Assembly: GCA_003952965.2 (NCBI GenBank)
Contig: CM025852.1
Coordinates: 3,145,752 to 3,209,751 of the forward strand
DNA length: 64,000 nt
Direction: 5' to 3'
DNA from: Morella rubra
Lineage: Eukaryota; Streptophyta; Magnoliopsida; Fagales; Myricaceae
Part shown: positions 9,929 through 21,194 of the stretch, in pieces
Layout: each line of letters begins with the position of its first letter
Position numbering within the stretch: the first letter of the stretch is position 1
Made by a program: the position numbers and the translations under genes
Notes under the pieces: generated by a model
What the model was told of the DNA's origin: nothing
Databases searched by the model: none
Seen by the model: the letters and a program-made list of their open reading frames with translations, nothing else

Positions 9929-11290
9929 AAATCTATTCACATGTTGCTTGTCTTTGCATGTTTTAAAGATTTCAAGTTATTTCAAATGGATGCGAAATGT
10001 GCTTTTCTTAACGGTTATCTTTTTGAGGAAGTGTATATAGATCAGCTTTCCTGGATTTGCAGATGAAAAGCTACCCGAACACACATGAGTGTTCAAGCTT
10101 CACAAAAGTGTTATATTGAACTTGAAACAAGTTATTTCAAATGGATATGAAATGTGCTTTTCTTAACGGTTATCTTTATGAGGAAGTGTATATAGATCAA
10201 CTTCCTAGATTTGCAGATGAAAAGCTACCACCACCACCTGTTCAAGGCTCACAAAGTGTTAATATTGGCTTGAAACAAGCACCTCGAGTATAGTATGAAC
10301 AATTGAGCTCCTTTGTTTATTGAAAATGGATTTTCACGAGCTATTATCAATACCACTCTTTACTAAGGAAAAGGATAATAAATTGCTTATCATTCAAATA
10401 TATGTTAATGATATCATATTTGGTTCTACCAATGAGTCTCTTTGTAAAGAATTTTTCAAAGTCGTGAAAGGTGAATTCGAGATGAGCCTCATGAGAGAGT
10501 TGAACTACTTTCTTGGGCTTCAAATTAAGCAAAATTATGAGAGCATCTTCATTAACCAAGCAAAGTACACAAGATACCTACTCAAAAGATTTGGGATGAA
10601 CAACTCAAAACCAATGGGTACACCAATGAGTCCATCAACTAAAGTGGAGAAAGATGAAAAAGGTAAAAACGTTGACCAAACTAGATATAGAGGTATTATT
10701 GGCTCTTTAATTTATCTTACTGTGAGTAGACCTGATTCATGTTTAGTGTGTGCATGTGTGTGATATTTCAATCTTACCCTAAGGAGTCTCACCTCCTTGC
10801 AGTTAAGAGGATATTCATTACCTTGTTGGCCACAAGAAGATGCTGATTATGCGTTGTCAAAATTGTTAGAAAAAGCACTGTGTGATGTTTCCGGTTAAGG
10901 GAAACAAAATTTTGTAGCTTTATTCAACCACATAAGGTTAGAATATTTCCGTTTAACTGTTGCACACAAATATTATGGATGAAACAACAACTAAAAGATT
11001 TTAATCTTCATTTTTTACTCATCCCAATTAATATGATAACACGAGTGCCATAAACCTTTCTAAATATCCCATTCAGCACTATAGGACTAATCATATCGAG
11101 ATTAAGCATCATTTTTTTTGTGATCATGCTCAAAAAGCTGATATTATACTTGAATTTGTAAGCACAAATCTTCAACTTGTTGATATATTCACGAAATCTC
11201 TCAATGAGGATCATTTTGCTTCATTCGTCAAGAGATTGATATTCGTTTCCCCTTCGAATGATTTATTTTGATATGAAGTGCTCATTGGAT
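9929..11290 (+). pseudogene. Copia RT/RNase H remnant (copy 2, SIRE-like)
   Basis: The sequence picks up in RT at SIHMLL, the motif seen at about 4316 in copy 1. An internal tandem duplication repeats the FLNGYL/EEVYIDQ stretch. The 10320-10763 frame holds the RT catalytic box as YVND (10401-10412) and the segment ending GTPMSPSTK...SLIYLTVSRPD. RNase H (10790-11010) is heavily deleted. It is closely related to copy 1 and is the target into which copy 1 inserted. Confidence 0.85.
9973..10282 (+). repeat. 155-bp tandem duplication in RT of copia copy 2
   Basis: 'caagttatttcaaatgga' begins copies at 9973 and 10128. Both continue with 'gaaatgtgcttttcttaacg', 'gaggaagtgtatatagatca' and 'tttgcagatgaaaagctacc'. 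The unit is about 155 bp and the copies differ by a few substitutions and small indels. Confidence 0.85.
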
Positions 11291-11401
11291 CATTTGTGTG
11301 TTCGTTGGATGATATTTGAGGTGATTATATGTTTTCATGGTTAATTGGATTGCATCATACATTTTCTAATCGAAAACATGTTGTATTACACATTTGCCTG
11401 T

Positions 11402-11592
11402 CATGTGTCAGCACTTAAGTTCTCAAGTGTCGACACTTCTGGACTTGCTTGACTGTTTTCTCTAGAATCTGTAGATGTCGACACTATTTAGCCATGTGTC
11501 GACACACTAGTAGTTCCTGGAGAAGACTGTTCAGAAAGTGTCGACACATGTTTTCATATGCGTCAACACATGCTTCCATATGTGTCGACACA
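11402..11592. repeat. Array of TGTCGACA palindromes in the pol/env spacer (copy 2)
   Basis: Seven copies of the motif (variants GTGTCAGCAC, GTGTCGACAC, ATGTCGACAC, GCGTCAACAC) spaced 15-45 bp. The flanks ('cacttctggacttgcttga', 'gttcctggagaaga') match those at 5870-5970, so this is the same spacer in the second copia copy. Confidence 0.9.
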
Positions 11593-12144
11593 TGTTTCTA
11601 ATGGACTATTGTATAAACACGTGTATCTGAATAACAATTATCTGAATAATGATTTTTTAAGAAGGCATACTTTTTACAATCTTCATTTGCATTAAAAAAC
11701 CCCAATCATATAGGTATCCCTAATACCCCCCCTGTATACCCTTTCTACGCAATTTTCCTTTTAATGGTGGAGTTATCGGTTGTAACCAATTTACAACTTC
11801 TCCAACTCATGAACCTTTACCCAATGTTCATACACAAATCCAAAATTGATCAACTATAAATTATACTTGAATTTGTATATCTCTGGATGATCCGTAAATT
11901 CTCAACTCCAAACACTATCAAATAGCATTTAATACTTCTCAAGTACTTGAGAATATGCTTAATCGCTGTCCAGCATTAAGGACCTATGTCAGATAAATAT
12001 TCACATATAATGCTAACTATATGACTTATATATGGCTTTATCTCTCGCTTCTTAGGGAGATAAAATTATGCCTAAAAGGAAAAACCTTTCTTTTACATCC
12101 TTCAAACCATCCCTAACCAATACTTGTCAATGTAGTCCCAAAAA

Positions 12145-13405
12145 CCTACTATTAGCTCAAGGTTGCTCCTTGAGCTATCGAACTTGATTTTAATATTAAC
12201 AAGTGATAAAATAGCTTTGAAATATTTTTAGAATACATAGTTATCAATCAACTATTCAATTAAGAGTACTAATTGTATTTAAACTTTATCATTAATTCTT
12301 TATGCCCTACATTTGTTTTAAACACCATGAATTGCACCTAAACTATGATATTTTTCATTGTAGGAGTTTTCGTGTTGAAATGAAAAGATTGGATATCAAA
12401 AAGCATTGAAAAACTCCAACTGTCAAGAAGGTGTCGACACATGGTATGACATGGTGTCGACACATAGTTGACAGAAGCAGACTGCCATTTTGATAGTGTC
12501 AACACATGAGAAGCAAAGTGTCGACACATGCAAAGATGGTGTCAACACATGGTGAAGGAAGTGTCAACACATGCCAAAGGCATATGAGCAAGTTTATGAA
12601 GGTGTCGACACATAGGCATATATGTGTCGATACATATTGCGGGAATACTGTTTTTAAAAAATGATGCTCAGCACGCGAATCAAGATGTGGCACTTAGGCA
12701 CCTCTCGAACATTCCAAAAAGGCCCTCAGGACCCCTCAAGATTGAAGACCTATAAAGGGAACCTTATGGAAGAGAGAAAAGAGACTTTTGCACACCTTTT
12801 GCCTCTCTACATCAATCTTTGTCGACCAAGCCTTCAAAAAGTGAGAGAAAAAAGCAAAAGACAAAGGCTGCACGTTTTCCAACAGATCTGGTCTTGCCAT
12901 TGCTTGTCATCATCATTAGATCTTGTCTTGTAACCATTTATTGAGCTTTGTTTTGCTGATCTAGCTTTGAGAGCAATTGTTTATTCATTCATCGCATTAA
13001 ACTTTGAGAAACCTTTTAAGTGTAGGATATACTTGGGCCTACCCGTGAAGATAGAAGAAATCTCATAGGCTTTGAGATTTCTGTACGAGTTGAAGAGTGA
13101 CCTTGGAAAAATTTTGTAACGGTTACTTAGCACTCAGAAGCTAAGTTGTAGACACTATTGGATTATAATGGAGAAGCCCAAGAAGGCAATAGCCTTTGGG
13201 GTGGACGTAGGCAAGTCTTGACAAACCACCTAAAATCGTGTGTTATCTCTCTCTTCCCTACTCTCTTACATAATTGCTATCACTTATTGTTCTTCGTTGG
13301 TTATAGCATTAAATATTTTCATATCTACGTTTTTATCAACACGGCTAAGTTTTTACTAACCCAATTCACCCATTCTCTAGGGTTGATATTTGGACTCAAA
13401 CCTAC
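12145..13405 (+). mobile_element. Solo SIRE-like LTR with 5-bp target duplication
   Basis: A 1251-bp LTR (12150-13400), starting TATTAGCTCAAGG and ending GGACTCAAA, is flanked by CCTAC at 12145-12149 and 13401-13405. The terminal TG and CA have mutated. Antisense copia sequence continues across the site, so this is a solo LTR left by recombination. It contains palindromes at 12431-12638 and a TATA box at 12751. Confidence 0.9.
12431..12638. promoter_or_regulatory. Palindrome array in the solo LTR at 12150
   Basis: Eight copies of GTGTCGACACATG or its TCAACA/TCGATA variants end about 110 bp upstream of TATAAAG at 12751. Arrangement and intervening words ('gagaagcaaagtgtcgac', 'ggtgaaggaagtgtc') follow those of the LTR at 8627. 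Confidence 0.6.
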
Positions 13406-15489
13406 TTTCTTGGTTTGCAAACATTTTGATTCCAAAATCTTGGAACACTTCCGAAGGTCTATTTGTTGAAAAATGGACATTAACCTTCTTTTCTTTGATG
13501 ACATCCCAAACGTCATTCTCAATGAGTTAGTATATCACTGACATAAATGAACTAGAAATATTGTTAACTCTCATTGACTTCTTGTCAATACAAGGTTCAT
13601 CCATGTTTCATGAGAAATCGAACAATTTGATCATCTAAATAAAATGGATTCTGATCTAATGATCCTAAGTTCTGATTTATTGAGACTCATCAATAAATTT
13701 AATGATATCCATATTCAATTGATCTAAAATCTGCCCTATCTACTTGTTTAGCTACTGTTTCATCTAAAAGAGTCTTCTTTTGCTTCCACTCTAGGGCTGT
13801 ACTCCTTTGAAGAATAATATCCTATTGATAATCAACTATTAATTCATCTTAAGTTATCAAATAATATCTATGAATAAGTAATTCCAAAACATATGCCTAT
13901 CTATCACTGAGCAGTATCTTATAAAGTTCAGTATAATATTTCTACAACACTGTTATGTCGTGGTGTGGCAAGGGAATTAACTGAGATATGATGCTTATAT
14001 CTGAAAGATAAGTTCGAAACTTATCTAAATGTAAGAGTATCTTGATACTCATTTCCAATTGGTTTTCCACCTCAATCTAAAATTCTTTAAACTTTTCAAA
14101 CAATTCAGACTTGCATTTCATCAAGCAAGATAACCGTAACTGAATTGACCATCACTAAAAGTGATGAAACAGGAAAAACCGTTCTCTAATTATGTGGTGA
14201 AAAGCATCACATATATATCAATGTTCACTAACTCTAACAATCATGTAGCTCTAACATCTTTTACTTTAAAAAAATTCATGGTCATCTTTTATTGCATGCA
14301 AAGCAAAGAAAACTAGGAAGGGTTTGACCTTCATAAGGTTCAAAGACCCATCCTATATTAATTTGTTGATCATATCCAGATTAGCATGACCAAGTGTTAG
14401 ACGCCACATATCAATGGAATTTACATCCTTCTTTCATTTTAGAGTTTCCAAAAAAAAAAATATACAAATCATCAATACTAATACCAAAAGCAATAAACTC
14501 TTTGCATTTTAAACTTTTGAAAAATGAAATCACATTTCTACATAATTTTGGTACATGTAAATACAATTTCCAAAAATAAAATTTTTATTCTTTTGTAGAC
14601 TCTTATAAATAATACCAATGATAGTCGCTACAATACTTGCAGTTATCCCCATCTTTTGCACAAATTACCATTCACTTAATCTCTAGATTTCCTTAAACCC
14701 TTGCAACTTATTGCAAAAATGAGATATAGTGCCTAAAGACATACAAACAATTTAATGGACAATACATTAAATAGACTTTAATGAAAAGCATACCTCAGTA
14801 GCATTCTTTTTCCAATAAATATATCTAGGCCCAGTCCAAAATCATCACACAAAAGGTATAAGAAATCTGCAAAACATATAAAGTTAATCCACTTGTATAT
14901 ATAATAATCCATTAAGTTCAGGTTTTTGAACAACTAATGGTACCTCCCATTATGACACATCAATAAAATAAATCCTGAATATAACATTTATATTTATTGT
15001 TAACAGTAGATATCAAGAATTTTTACCATTTGTAAACACGATCCTATTTTAGTGACCATGCAACAACTTGTGAAAATAAATAGAAACTATCTGTCACGAA
15101 TCCATCTCATGTCTCATACAATACGTATGTGAATATTCGTGACTGTTGATTTCCTTTTGACCAACAATAAACACAATATTCAATATTTTAGCATACGTGT
15201 TTATTTATTTAAATGCAATCATTGTCTAAATAACATGTAATTTTTAAATAGGTCGGCATTGCCCTTTTAGTCAACACCCCAATTCCAAATACACCCACAT
15301 TTATCTTCTAAATAAATAAATCGACAAACTATAAAATCAAAAAATTGGAATCCCTATTTTAGTTACATCTAACACTTACTAAAATAGAATTCCACTTACC
15401 AACAATGGGGGGTCATGGGATTAGTTTCCTCTAAACAATCTCATTTAACACTTGCATTTAAAAATTTTCAAAAAAAGTTTTTTTTTTCA

Positions 15490-15790
15490 ATGGTCAAATC
15501 GAGTCAACCCGATCAAACTGGGTTGGTCAACGGCCAACAGGGTTCAACCGTTGACCCACCGGTCTAGGTCCAACCCAGTTGCTGTTGGATAGTGGTCCAG
15601 GTCATACCCAGACAAGATCTGTGTCATGGTCCGGCTCTAACCCCGACCTGGCTTGGGTCCATAGGCCTGGGTCTAATCCAGTCCGTGACTTGTGGCCTCA
15701 GCCTGCACAGGTTGTCATGGTTCGGATCGTATCCGGCCATGGGCTAGCCCAACAGGGCTTAGCCCATGCGTCTCCCTCTCCTTTTCAGTT
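15490..15790 (-). other. GC-richer GGGTC/GACCC-rich leader of antisense copia
   Basis: An island of much higher GC than its surroundings, full of short related words (GGTCCA, GGGTC, AACCC, GACC) in both orientations. A related but shorter block is at 41200-41345 in the second copy. By position it is the 5' untranslated leader between PBS/LTR and gag. It could fold strongly as RNA. The open frame at 15579-15824 looks like a by-product of this composition. Confidence 0.5.
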
Positions 15791-16709
15791 CCTTTTTTTT
15801 ATTATTATTAAACAGACGAGTTAGGCTTTATTTGGGCAAGCCCACATAATTTTATTTGAAACAAGGCCAGCACAAAAACCTTTTTAAAGCAAAACAAGCC
15901 TTAAGCAATAAAATAATTTTAGGCCCCTTTTTAAAAAAGCCCAGAACCATTTATTTATTTTTTTATTATAGGAGCCCAACAAATTGTGACGAGTAGGGCA
16001 AAAATGCCTTACATGTGTGGCTCAAGCGGTGGTGACCTGGGCTTTTAAAGCCCCAGCACCACTTGAGGCCCCTGGAAGAACAAGGTTCGGCCAGCCACAA
16101 GTCGGCCGTTCCAAAGGTGGTTGTCATTCGGCTGGCCTCTATTGGGAGGCCTAAAACACCCTTACATAGGTGTGCTAGTGGTGGTCCACAGTACTATGGC
16201 CGCTAGAAGTCCACCTCCTCTGGCCGAAGGGCTACCTGAGTCACACTCTGCTCCATTCCAACCAGCGGTGTGGCGGCAGCCATCTGTATCGCTGCCGGCA
16301 CACTCTTGAGCAAAAGATACCCTTTTCTTTTAATCATGAACAAAAACATTCATTTTTCTTGGTTTTTCCTACCGATGCATATTCACAACAGCAAAATAGA
16401 ATTCAAGTTGAACTATTACATACAAAGAAAAAAGCCACAGTTGATCAGAACCATTCAAATAAAAGGAAAAACATATGTTGTCTAATTCAATGCGAAAAAG
16501 TAAAGATCTACAGATTTTTCTCATTTGTATCTCATGCGTATGGAGAAAAAAATATTTTTCACGTGATTAATAATACAATCACAATATCTCATACTTACAA
16601 AGAAAATAATATTATTTGTTTTCATGTGATTTCAAAGATCACGGAAAAACATATGATTTTTCAATAAAAATCATGGTATGAATCTCAAGAGAATGAGATT
16701 CAACTAACT

Positions 16710-16723
16710 TGGCTCTGATACCA
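16710..16723 (-). other. Primer binding site (initiator Met tRNA type)
   Basis: On the minus strand the sequence just after the LTR end reads TGGTATCAGAGCCA, the usual plant copia primer binding site complementary to the 3' end of initiator methionine tRNA. It fixes the orientation of the element as minus. Confidence 0.9.
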
Positions 16724-16724
16724 T

Positions 16725-17643
16725 TGAAAGTTACAACTGTGGAAAATTAACTTACCAATTCCCTTTGTTGATCCTAAGAATTTATCAATAATCTTCAAGT
16801 TCTTGTTGATCTCACAATCTCGAGAATTTCACAGTAGCAGCCCAAGTGTTCTGTCTCCTTCCTCTCCACGCGCACAACTGTAGTAGGGTTTTCTGAGTTT
16901 TGATAGCCAACTCTCAAACTAATAATTAGTCAATTAAGGTACACTATCTCATAGCTATCCTTTTTTATGAAAACCCTAGCTGTCATAGTGTGTGGAATCG
17001 TTAGGGGTCTCAGATCTCAGCTGTAGATCACATGGAAAAACTTTTTTCCATTAACTCCCTTATATTCTTTTATTTCAAATTTTAGACTTCTACTAATTGT
17101 AATCATGTCCATCAACATATTACAATTTACCGGAGTTTGAGATTGATTTGTGAAATCCCTCATCACCAAATGACTCGATCAAGTACAATTACACAATAAA
17201 CAAATCTGCACAAACCGCTCAGGTCTAAAGATATCATAAGCAAATTATGTTGAATACCTTCTCAACACCAATGATCACTTCTAAAAGATATTCATATTTG
17301 ATCCGTTCAATGCATGTACTCTTACAGTGCACCCACTTGTTTGCTTAAGGTCACCACCTTGATGACTGAGTACGTCATCCTAATTAATAGAGGCACAACG
17401 AGCATAACCTATTATACATAAATATGTACCTTGTCTAGAACAAAATATCAAGTGTACAAGGAACCAAAAAGTCATACTCCCTACTTTTGATTTATTAATC
17501 ATTGGCATGACTATTTTACAATGTCACTTAATAATAATGTAACATCTTATGTCACATCATATTACCTAATATAATAAATGAAAAAAGGTGGAATCTAAGC
17601 AACAATTATCTAGAATAATGATTTTTAGAGCATACTTTTTACA
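16725..17643 (-). repeat. 5' LTR of the antisense copia at 11621-17643
   Basis: It is bounded by TGAAAG next to the primer binding site and TTACA at 17639-17643, 919 bp. It is related to 37518-38809, 41503-42282 and 2367-3612. Conserved words include 'gatctcagctgtagatcaca' and 'agaggcacaacgag'. Confidence 0.8.
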
Positions 17644-18338
17644 TTCAGCACTTCTTGGAGGAAGTTTCTTCGCCAATATGGCATCAATCTTGGTCCTCCA
17701 CCCCCACCTAATCCTAATGCTGATCCTTTCACTATCCTCCCTCCTTATCCTACTACTTTTGATGATGCCAAAGGGGGAGAAGTTAGAAAGATTATGTTGT
17801 TATCTTTGTACGTATTTAGGGGATATTTCACTTTGTGATTATTACCTTGTATATTCTTATAGGACATCTTATTTTTTATCACATTATTATGTTAGTAATC
17901 TTTATGATTCTCCCTGATTGACTCTCTCTTATGGATTATTGAAATGTTTTTATCTCTGTTGGAATCTCAAATGTTTTTGAAAAAGTGCTTATTGAGAAGT
18001 GCTTAATTCTTTGTGCTTCAATGTGGAAGAATGGGAAAACTCTTTGAAGGTAGTATTCATGCTTTTTTTATCTCAAATATAGAAGTCTTGATTTCTGATT
18101 GAACATTATGGAGTTTGAGAAGCTTGGAGAATGATTATAGAAGTGTTTAAACTTGCTTTTAGATTTTGGGAAACCTCGATTTACAAAGGGAACTCTTGCA
18201 ACATTTTTCTAAAATCACAAAACCCTTTTTGCTAAAAATGTCATAAAAAAAACTCGTGCTTATTCTCAAGGGGAGCTTTTCCTATTTTGGAAATTGCATT
18301 TCTCTAAAAATTTTTGTCATCATGAAAAACTGGGAGGT
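17644..18338 (+). pseudogene. Env-like tail and polypurine tracts of copia copy 2
   Basis: The short frame at 17645-17790 encodes a proline-rich stretch and ends near TTFDDAK just before AAAGGGGGAGAAG, a common end of SIRE-type third ORFs. From 17790 to 18338 the sequence parallels 8020-8626 in copy 1. It ends in ACTGGGAGG before an LTR start. It is probably the continuation of copy 2 after the antisense insertion. Confidence 0.65.
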
Positions 18339-19071
18339 TGTTAGCCCAATGTTGTTTCTTAAACAATCTATTTTTTATTTTGATGATAACAAAAATTTTC
18401 TCTAAACATCATCATTTCTCTGTGAAAACAAAATTCGTGTCATCATTTGTTAAAGGTTGTTTTTTAAACAATTTTTTTATTTTGATGATAACAAAAATTC
18501 GAGTTGCTTGAAGAATTTTAGAACTCGTTATGTCAATCCACCTTTTCAAATAAGTTTTTCAAAAGAACGAGGTTATCTCTCTACTAAAAGTCCTAAATGT
18601 GTTTAAACGCCATTACATAAATTAAAAAGGTCACTTTATTTATTGTAGGTGTTTATAGATGATTTGGAATAGAAACAACACTTTCAAGTTGCCGAAAAAC
18701 CTTTCCATCATTGATGGTGTCGATACATATAGAGATAGTGTCGATACATAGCGCTGTCACCCGTGAGCATGTTTGACAGTGTCAACAGATGGAAGAATGG
18801 TGTCAACACATCATACTGTTACCCGAGAACATGTTTGATGGAGACATCACATTGCACTAGCACTTAAGAGCACATTTCCAGACCAATGTTGTGGTGCCGA
18901 ACCACCTAAAAATACTGGTTTCTTCTCTCTAACCCTTGTTCTCCTTTGTTTGCTTTATATTTGTGTTTGTGGTGCACTATTATTTATTTGTTACTTATCC
19001 TGACTTATTATCTAAAAATTTTTAATTTTTATTAGAACTCAATTCATGGGTTGTCACCTAGGCTCAAATCA
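18339..19071 (+). mobile_element. Divergent SIRE-like 3' LTR (copia copy 2)
   Basis: It starts TGTTAGCCCAATG after a polypurine tract and ends near AACTCAATTCATGGG...GGCTCAAATCA, giving about 730 bp. It is shorter than its relatives, and 'ttttgatgataacaaaaatt' occurs twice (about 18377 and 18479). Four weak palindromes lie at 18718-18812. The 'gccgaaccacctaaaaatac' stretch near 18897 matches the conserved LTR region. The right border is approximate. Confidence 0.65.
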
Positions 19072-20290
19072 AGGACCTTTGAGAATTGTTGCTCTGATTA
19101 TAGTGGGATAAGTGCTCATTAAGACTATATTTTGACACATGGTACAGAATTGTTGTCTTTCCATAAATACTCGTGGAACATGAGCTTTAATTTTTCTGAA
19201 CCTTATCCTTCCATTCACCATTGGATAAATTTATCCTTTCCGTTTATGAGGAAACAAACATCAACAATGGAATTCCACAAAAGCATCAAATGAGCAATAC
19301 ATGTGAATCTTGTTTTCATCCTATTGACGTGCAGGTAATAGTTTCAGCAAGGAATCCAAAATTTCTTCCAAGTGTCACACCCAGTGTATGAGGTGGTGAC
19401 AGGGGTGGGCCTTATGCTTCACGGCTTGGATAGGTTATTACTGTTTCAGCCTTGTGCTTTTCAAAATCGTTGTTCTGTCTATCTTAGTTTTGAGGCAAAT
19501 AAGTAAAAAATTTTACCTCATTTTCTTCTCCCGTATTTACTTTTTCTTAGTGTTTCATGGCTAAGTGACGAATCACTTAATTCGGTTATCAACAATATTC
19601 ATTCAATGGTGACAAAAGATAGACTGCTAAGTGTATGGATATATATGTTTTTTTGGGTAATTACACTGAATTACCCTCAAACTACTATGCCTTTTTCACT
19701 TTGCACCCCAAAATACCACTTTTTGTTACATTGCGCCCTCAACTATCTTGCCTCAACAGTTAATTTGCACCCTCCGTTCATAATTTCTGTTAATTTAGAT
19801 GGAAAACCAATCACATGCATCTCACATGACTTTTTTCTATCTGATCTTCCCATTTTTGCCCTTCATTTGGTTTACTGCCAAGATCCCAAATTTTTCTAAG
19901 TGTAAAACCGAAAATGCCCCTTCTTCTTTTACAAGTATTAACTCGTTGTGGGGTTTGAAACTTTTTCGAACAGTATCTTGCCTCCATTAAACTATTCGAG
20001 GTGCTTCCATTTCCATAAAAGACCACAAATTGTTGCAATTTCTACGAAGTTAACCGAGATCTCCGAGTTGCTGCTCGAATGTCTTCATGTAGGTACTTGT
20101 TCGAAAACCCAAAAGGAGATCTGTCTCCTTATCCTTCCACACTACATTTGGTTTCAAGATCTGGTTAAAATTTTAGTTTTAATAGTTATTTATAACGTGT
20201 ATTACTTTAGGTTAGTTAAAATTAGTTATTTTCGTTAAGCTAAAATTCTTTTCCTGAACTAACTATAGTGTCTGTTATTCCAACCGAGAA
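19072..20290. other. Unassigned sequence, partly repeat-like
   Basis: No coding region can be supported. A stretch from 'gggtaattacactgaattac' (about 19655) to 19820 has the look of a dispersed plant repeat, but no ends or target duplication are visible. Confidence 0.4.
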
Positions 20291-20690
20291 ATGTCTCCAC
20301 CACTTAGTGGTGCAAGTTCTGCGGCTGCTAAGTGTGGGCCAACACAAGAAAATCTAATGTGCTACTGTGCAATCGATGCAACTCTCAAAACATCATACAC
20401 AGAAAAGAACTTCAGTCACAAGTTTTACAGCTGTGAGAATCATAAGATAAAATTTTGTTTACAGTCAGAATAATTGTGAAATCCAAGTTCTTAGAAATTA
20501 TTTTTGCATACCTGCAATATGGGCGTTCATGGGGGCTTTTCATATGGTATGATGCCGCCATGTGTGACCACAGCAAGAGGGTGATGAAGTGACTATAAGA
20601 GCAGCAGGAGAAGCTGAAAAGCGAGTCGATTAGGGTTGAATTGATGATTTCAAAAGAGATGGAAAATCATGAGCTTTGATTAAAGAAATT
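20291..20690 (+). pseudogene. GRF-type zinc-finger protein remnant
   Basis: The first exon (20291-20473) encodes about 60 residues with CYC, TSYTEKN, FYSCE and a later FC, the spacing of a GRF-type zinc finger. After a gap of some 65 bases another frame (20539-20590) reads FIWYDAAMCDHSKRVMK, which resembles the aromatic/charged segment that follows GRF fingers in plant proteins. A stop follows, then EQQEKLKSES in the same frame. The typical NPGR before FY is altered. It is probably a decayed member of the plant GRF family; the splice sites are not convincing. Confidence 0.5.
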
Positions 20691-21194
20691 TGTGCATGTC
20701 ATTTCTTAGAAATTCATATTCATCATCAGCATAGATATATGAGAAGTTGCACAAGACGTATAGACTAGTGTTGGGTCTGTCATGGGGCCTATTTGTACTT
20801 GTTTTTGCTGTTGTGTATTATAATGGAGTAAGTGTAGGGGTAGGAAGCCACTGCTTCTTGATTAATGTGTAGTATTACCATATGAGATCTATGTGTTGTG
20901 GTTGACGATTTTGAACATGAAAAAGAATTGAGACCATTAAAAAAATAAAACATACTAAGTCAATTGGGAGCCAAAAAAATCATAAGTCAAAATTTGAAGC
21001 TTTACCACAAGTGTCAGCACTATCAATATTGACATCTTTGCTCGATAACTATTGATACTTTCGTACGGAACTCACATACTTACAGTCCTGATTTCAAATT
21101 TTCAGCTTTTTATTCATTAAATCCACTGGAATAGTTATAAATCTTTTTCGAGCATAAAAAGAGCCAAATAGGGAAAAATAATAAGTCTTGCATA

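Larger units (their letters stand above)
11621..17643 (-). mobile_element. Antisense Tork/TNT1-like copia, inserted into copia copy 2
   Basis: Read on the minus strand it has a 5' LTR at right (16725-17643), a primer binding site (16710-16723), a leader with GGGTC-rich sequence (about 15490-15790), heavily decayed pol, and at the left only the last ~45 bp of a 3' LTR ending 11678. It parallels 37518-42282 over most of its length. SIRE-like sequence on both sides (RNase H/spacer at left, env tail at right) is what an insertion into copy 2 would leave. It is split by the solo LTR at 12150-13400. Confidence 0.75.

Noticed and set aside
15579..15824. 81-codon frame in the GC-rich leader
   Set aside because: It lies in the untranslated leader of an antisense copia and has no family resemblance.
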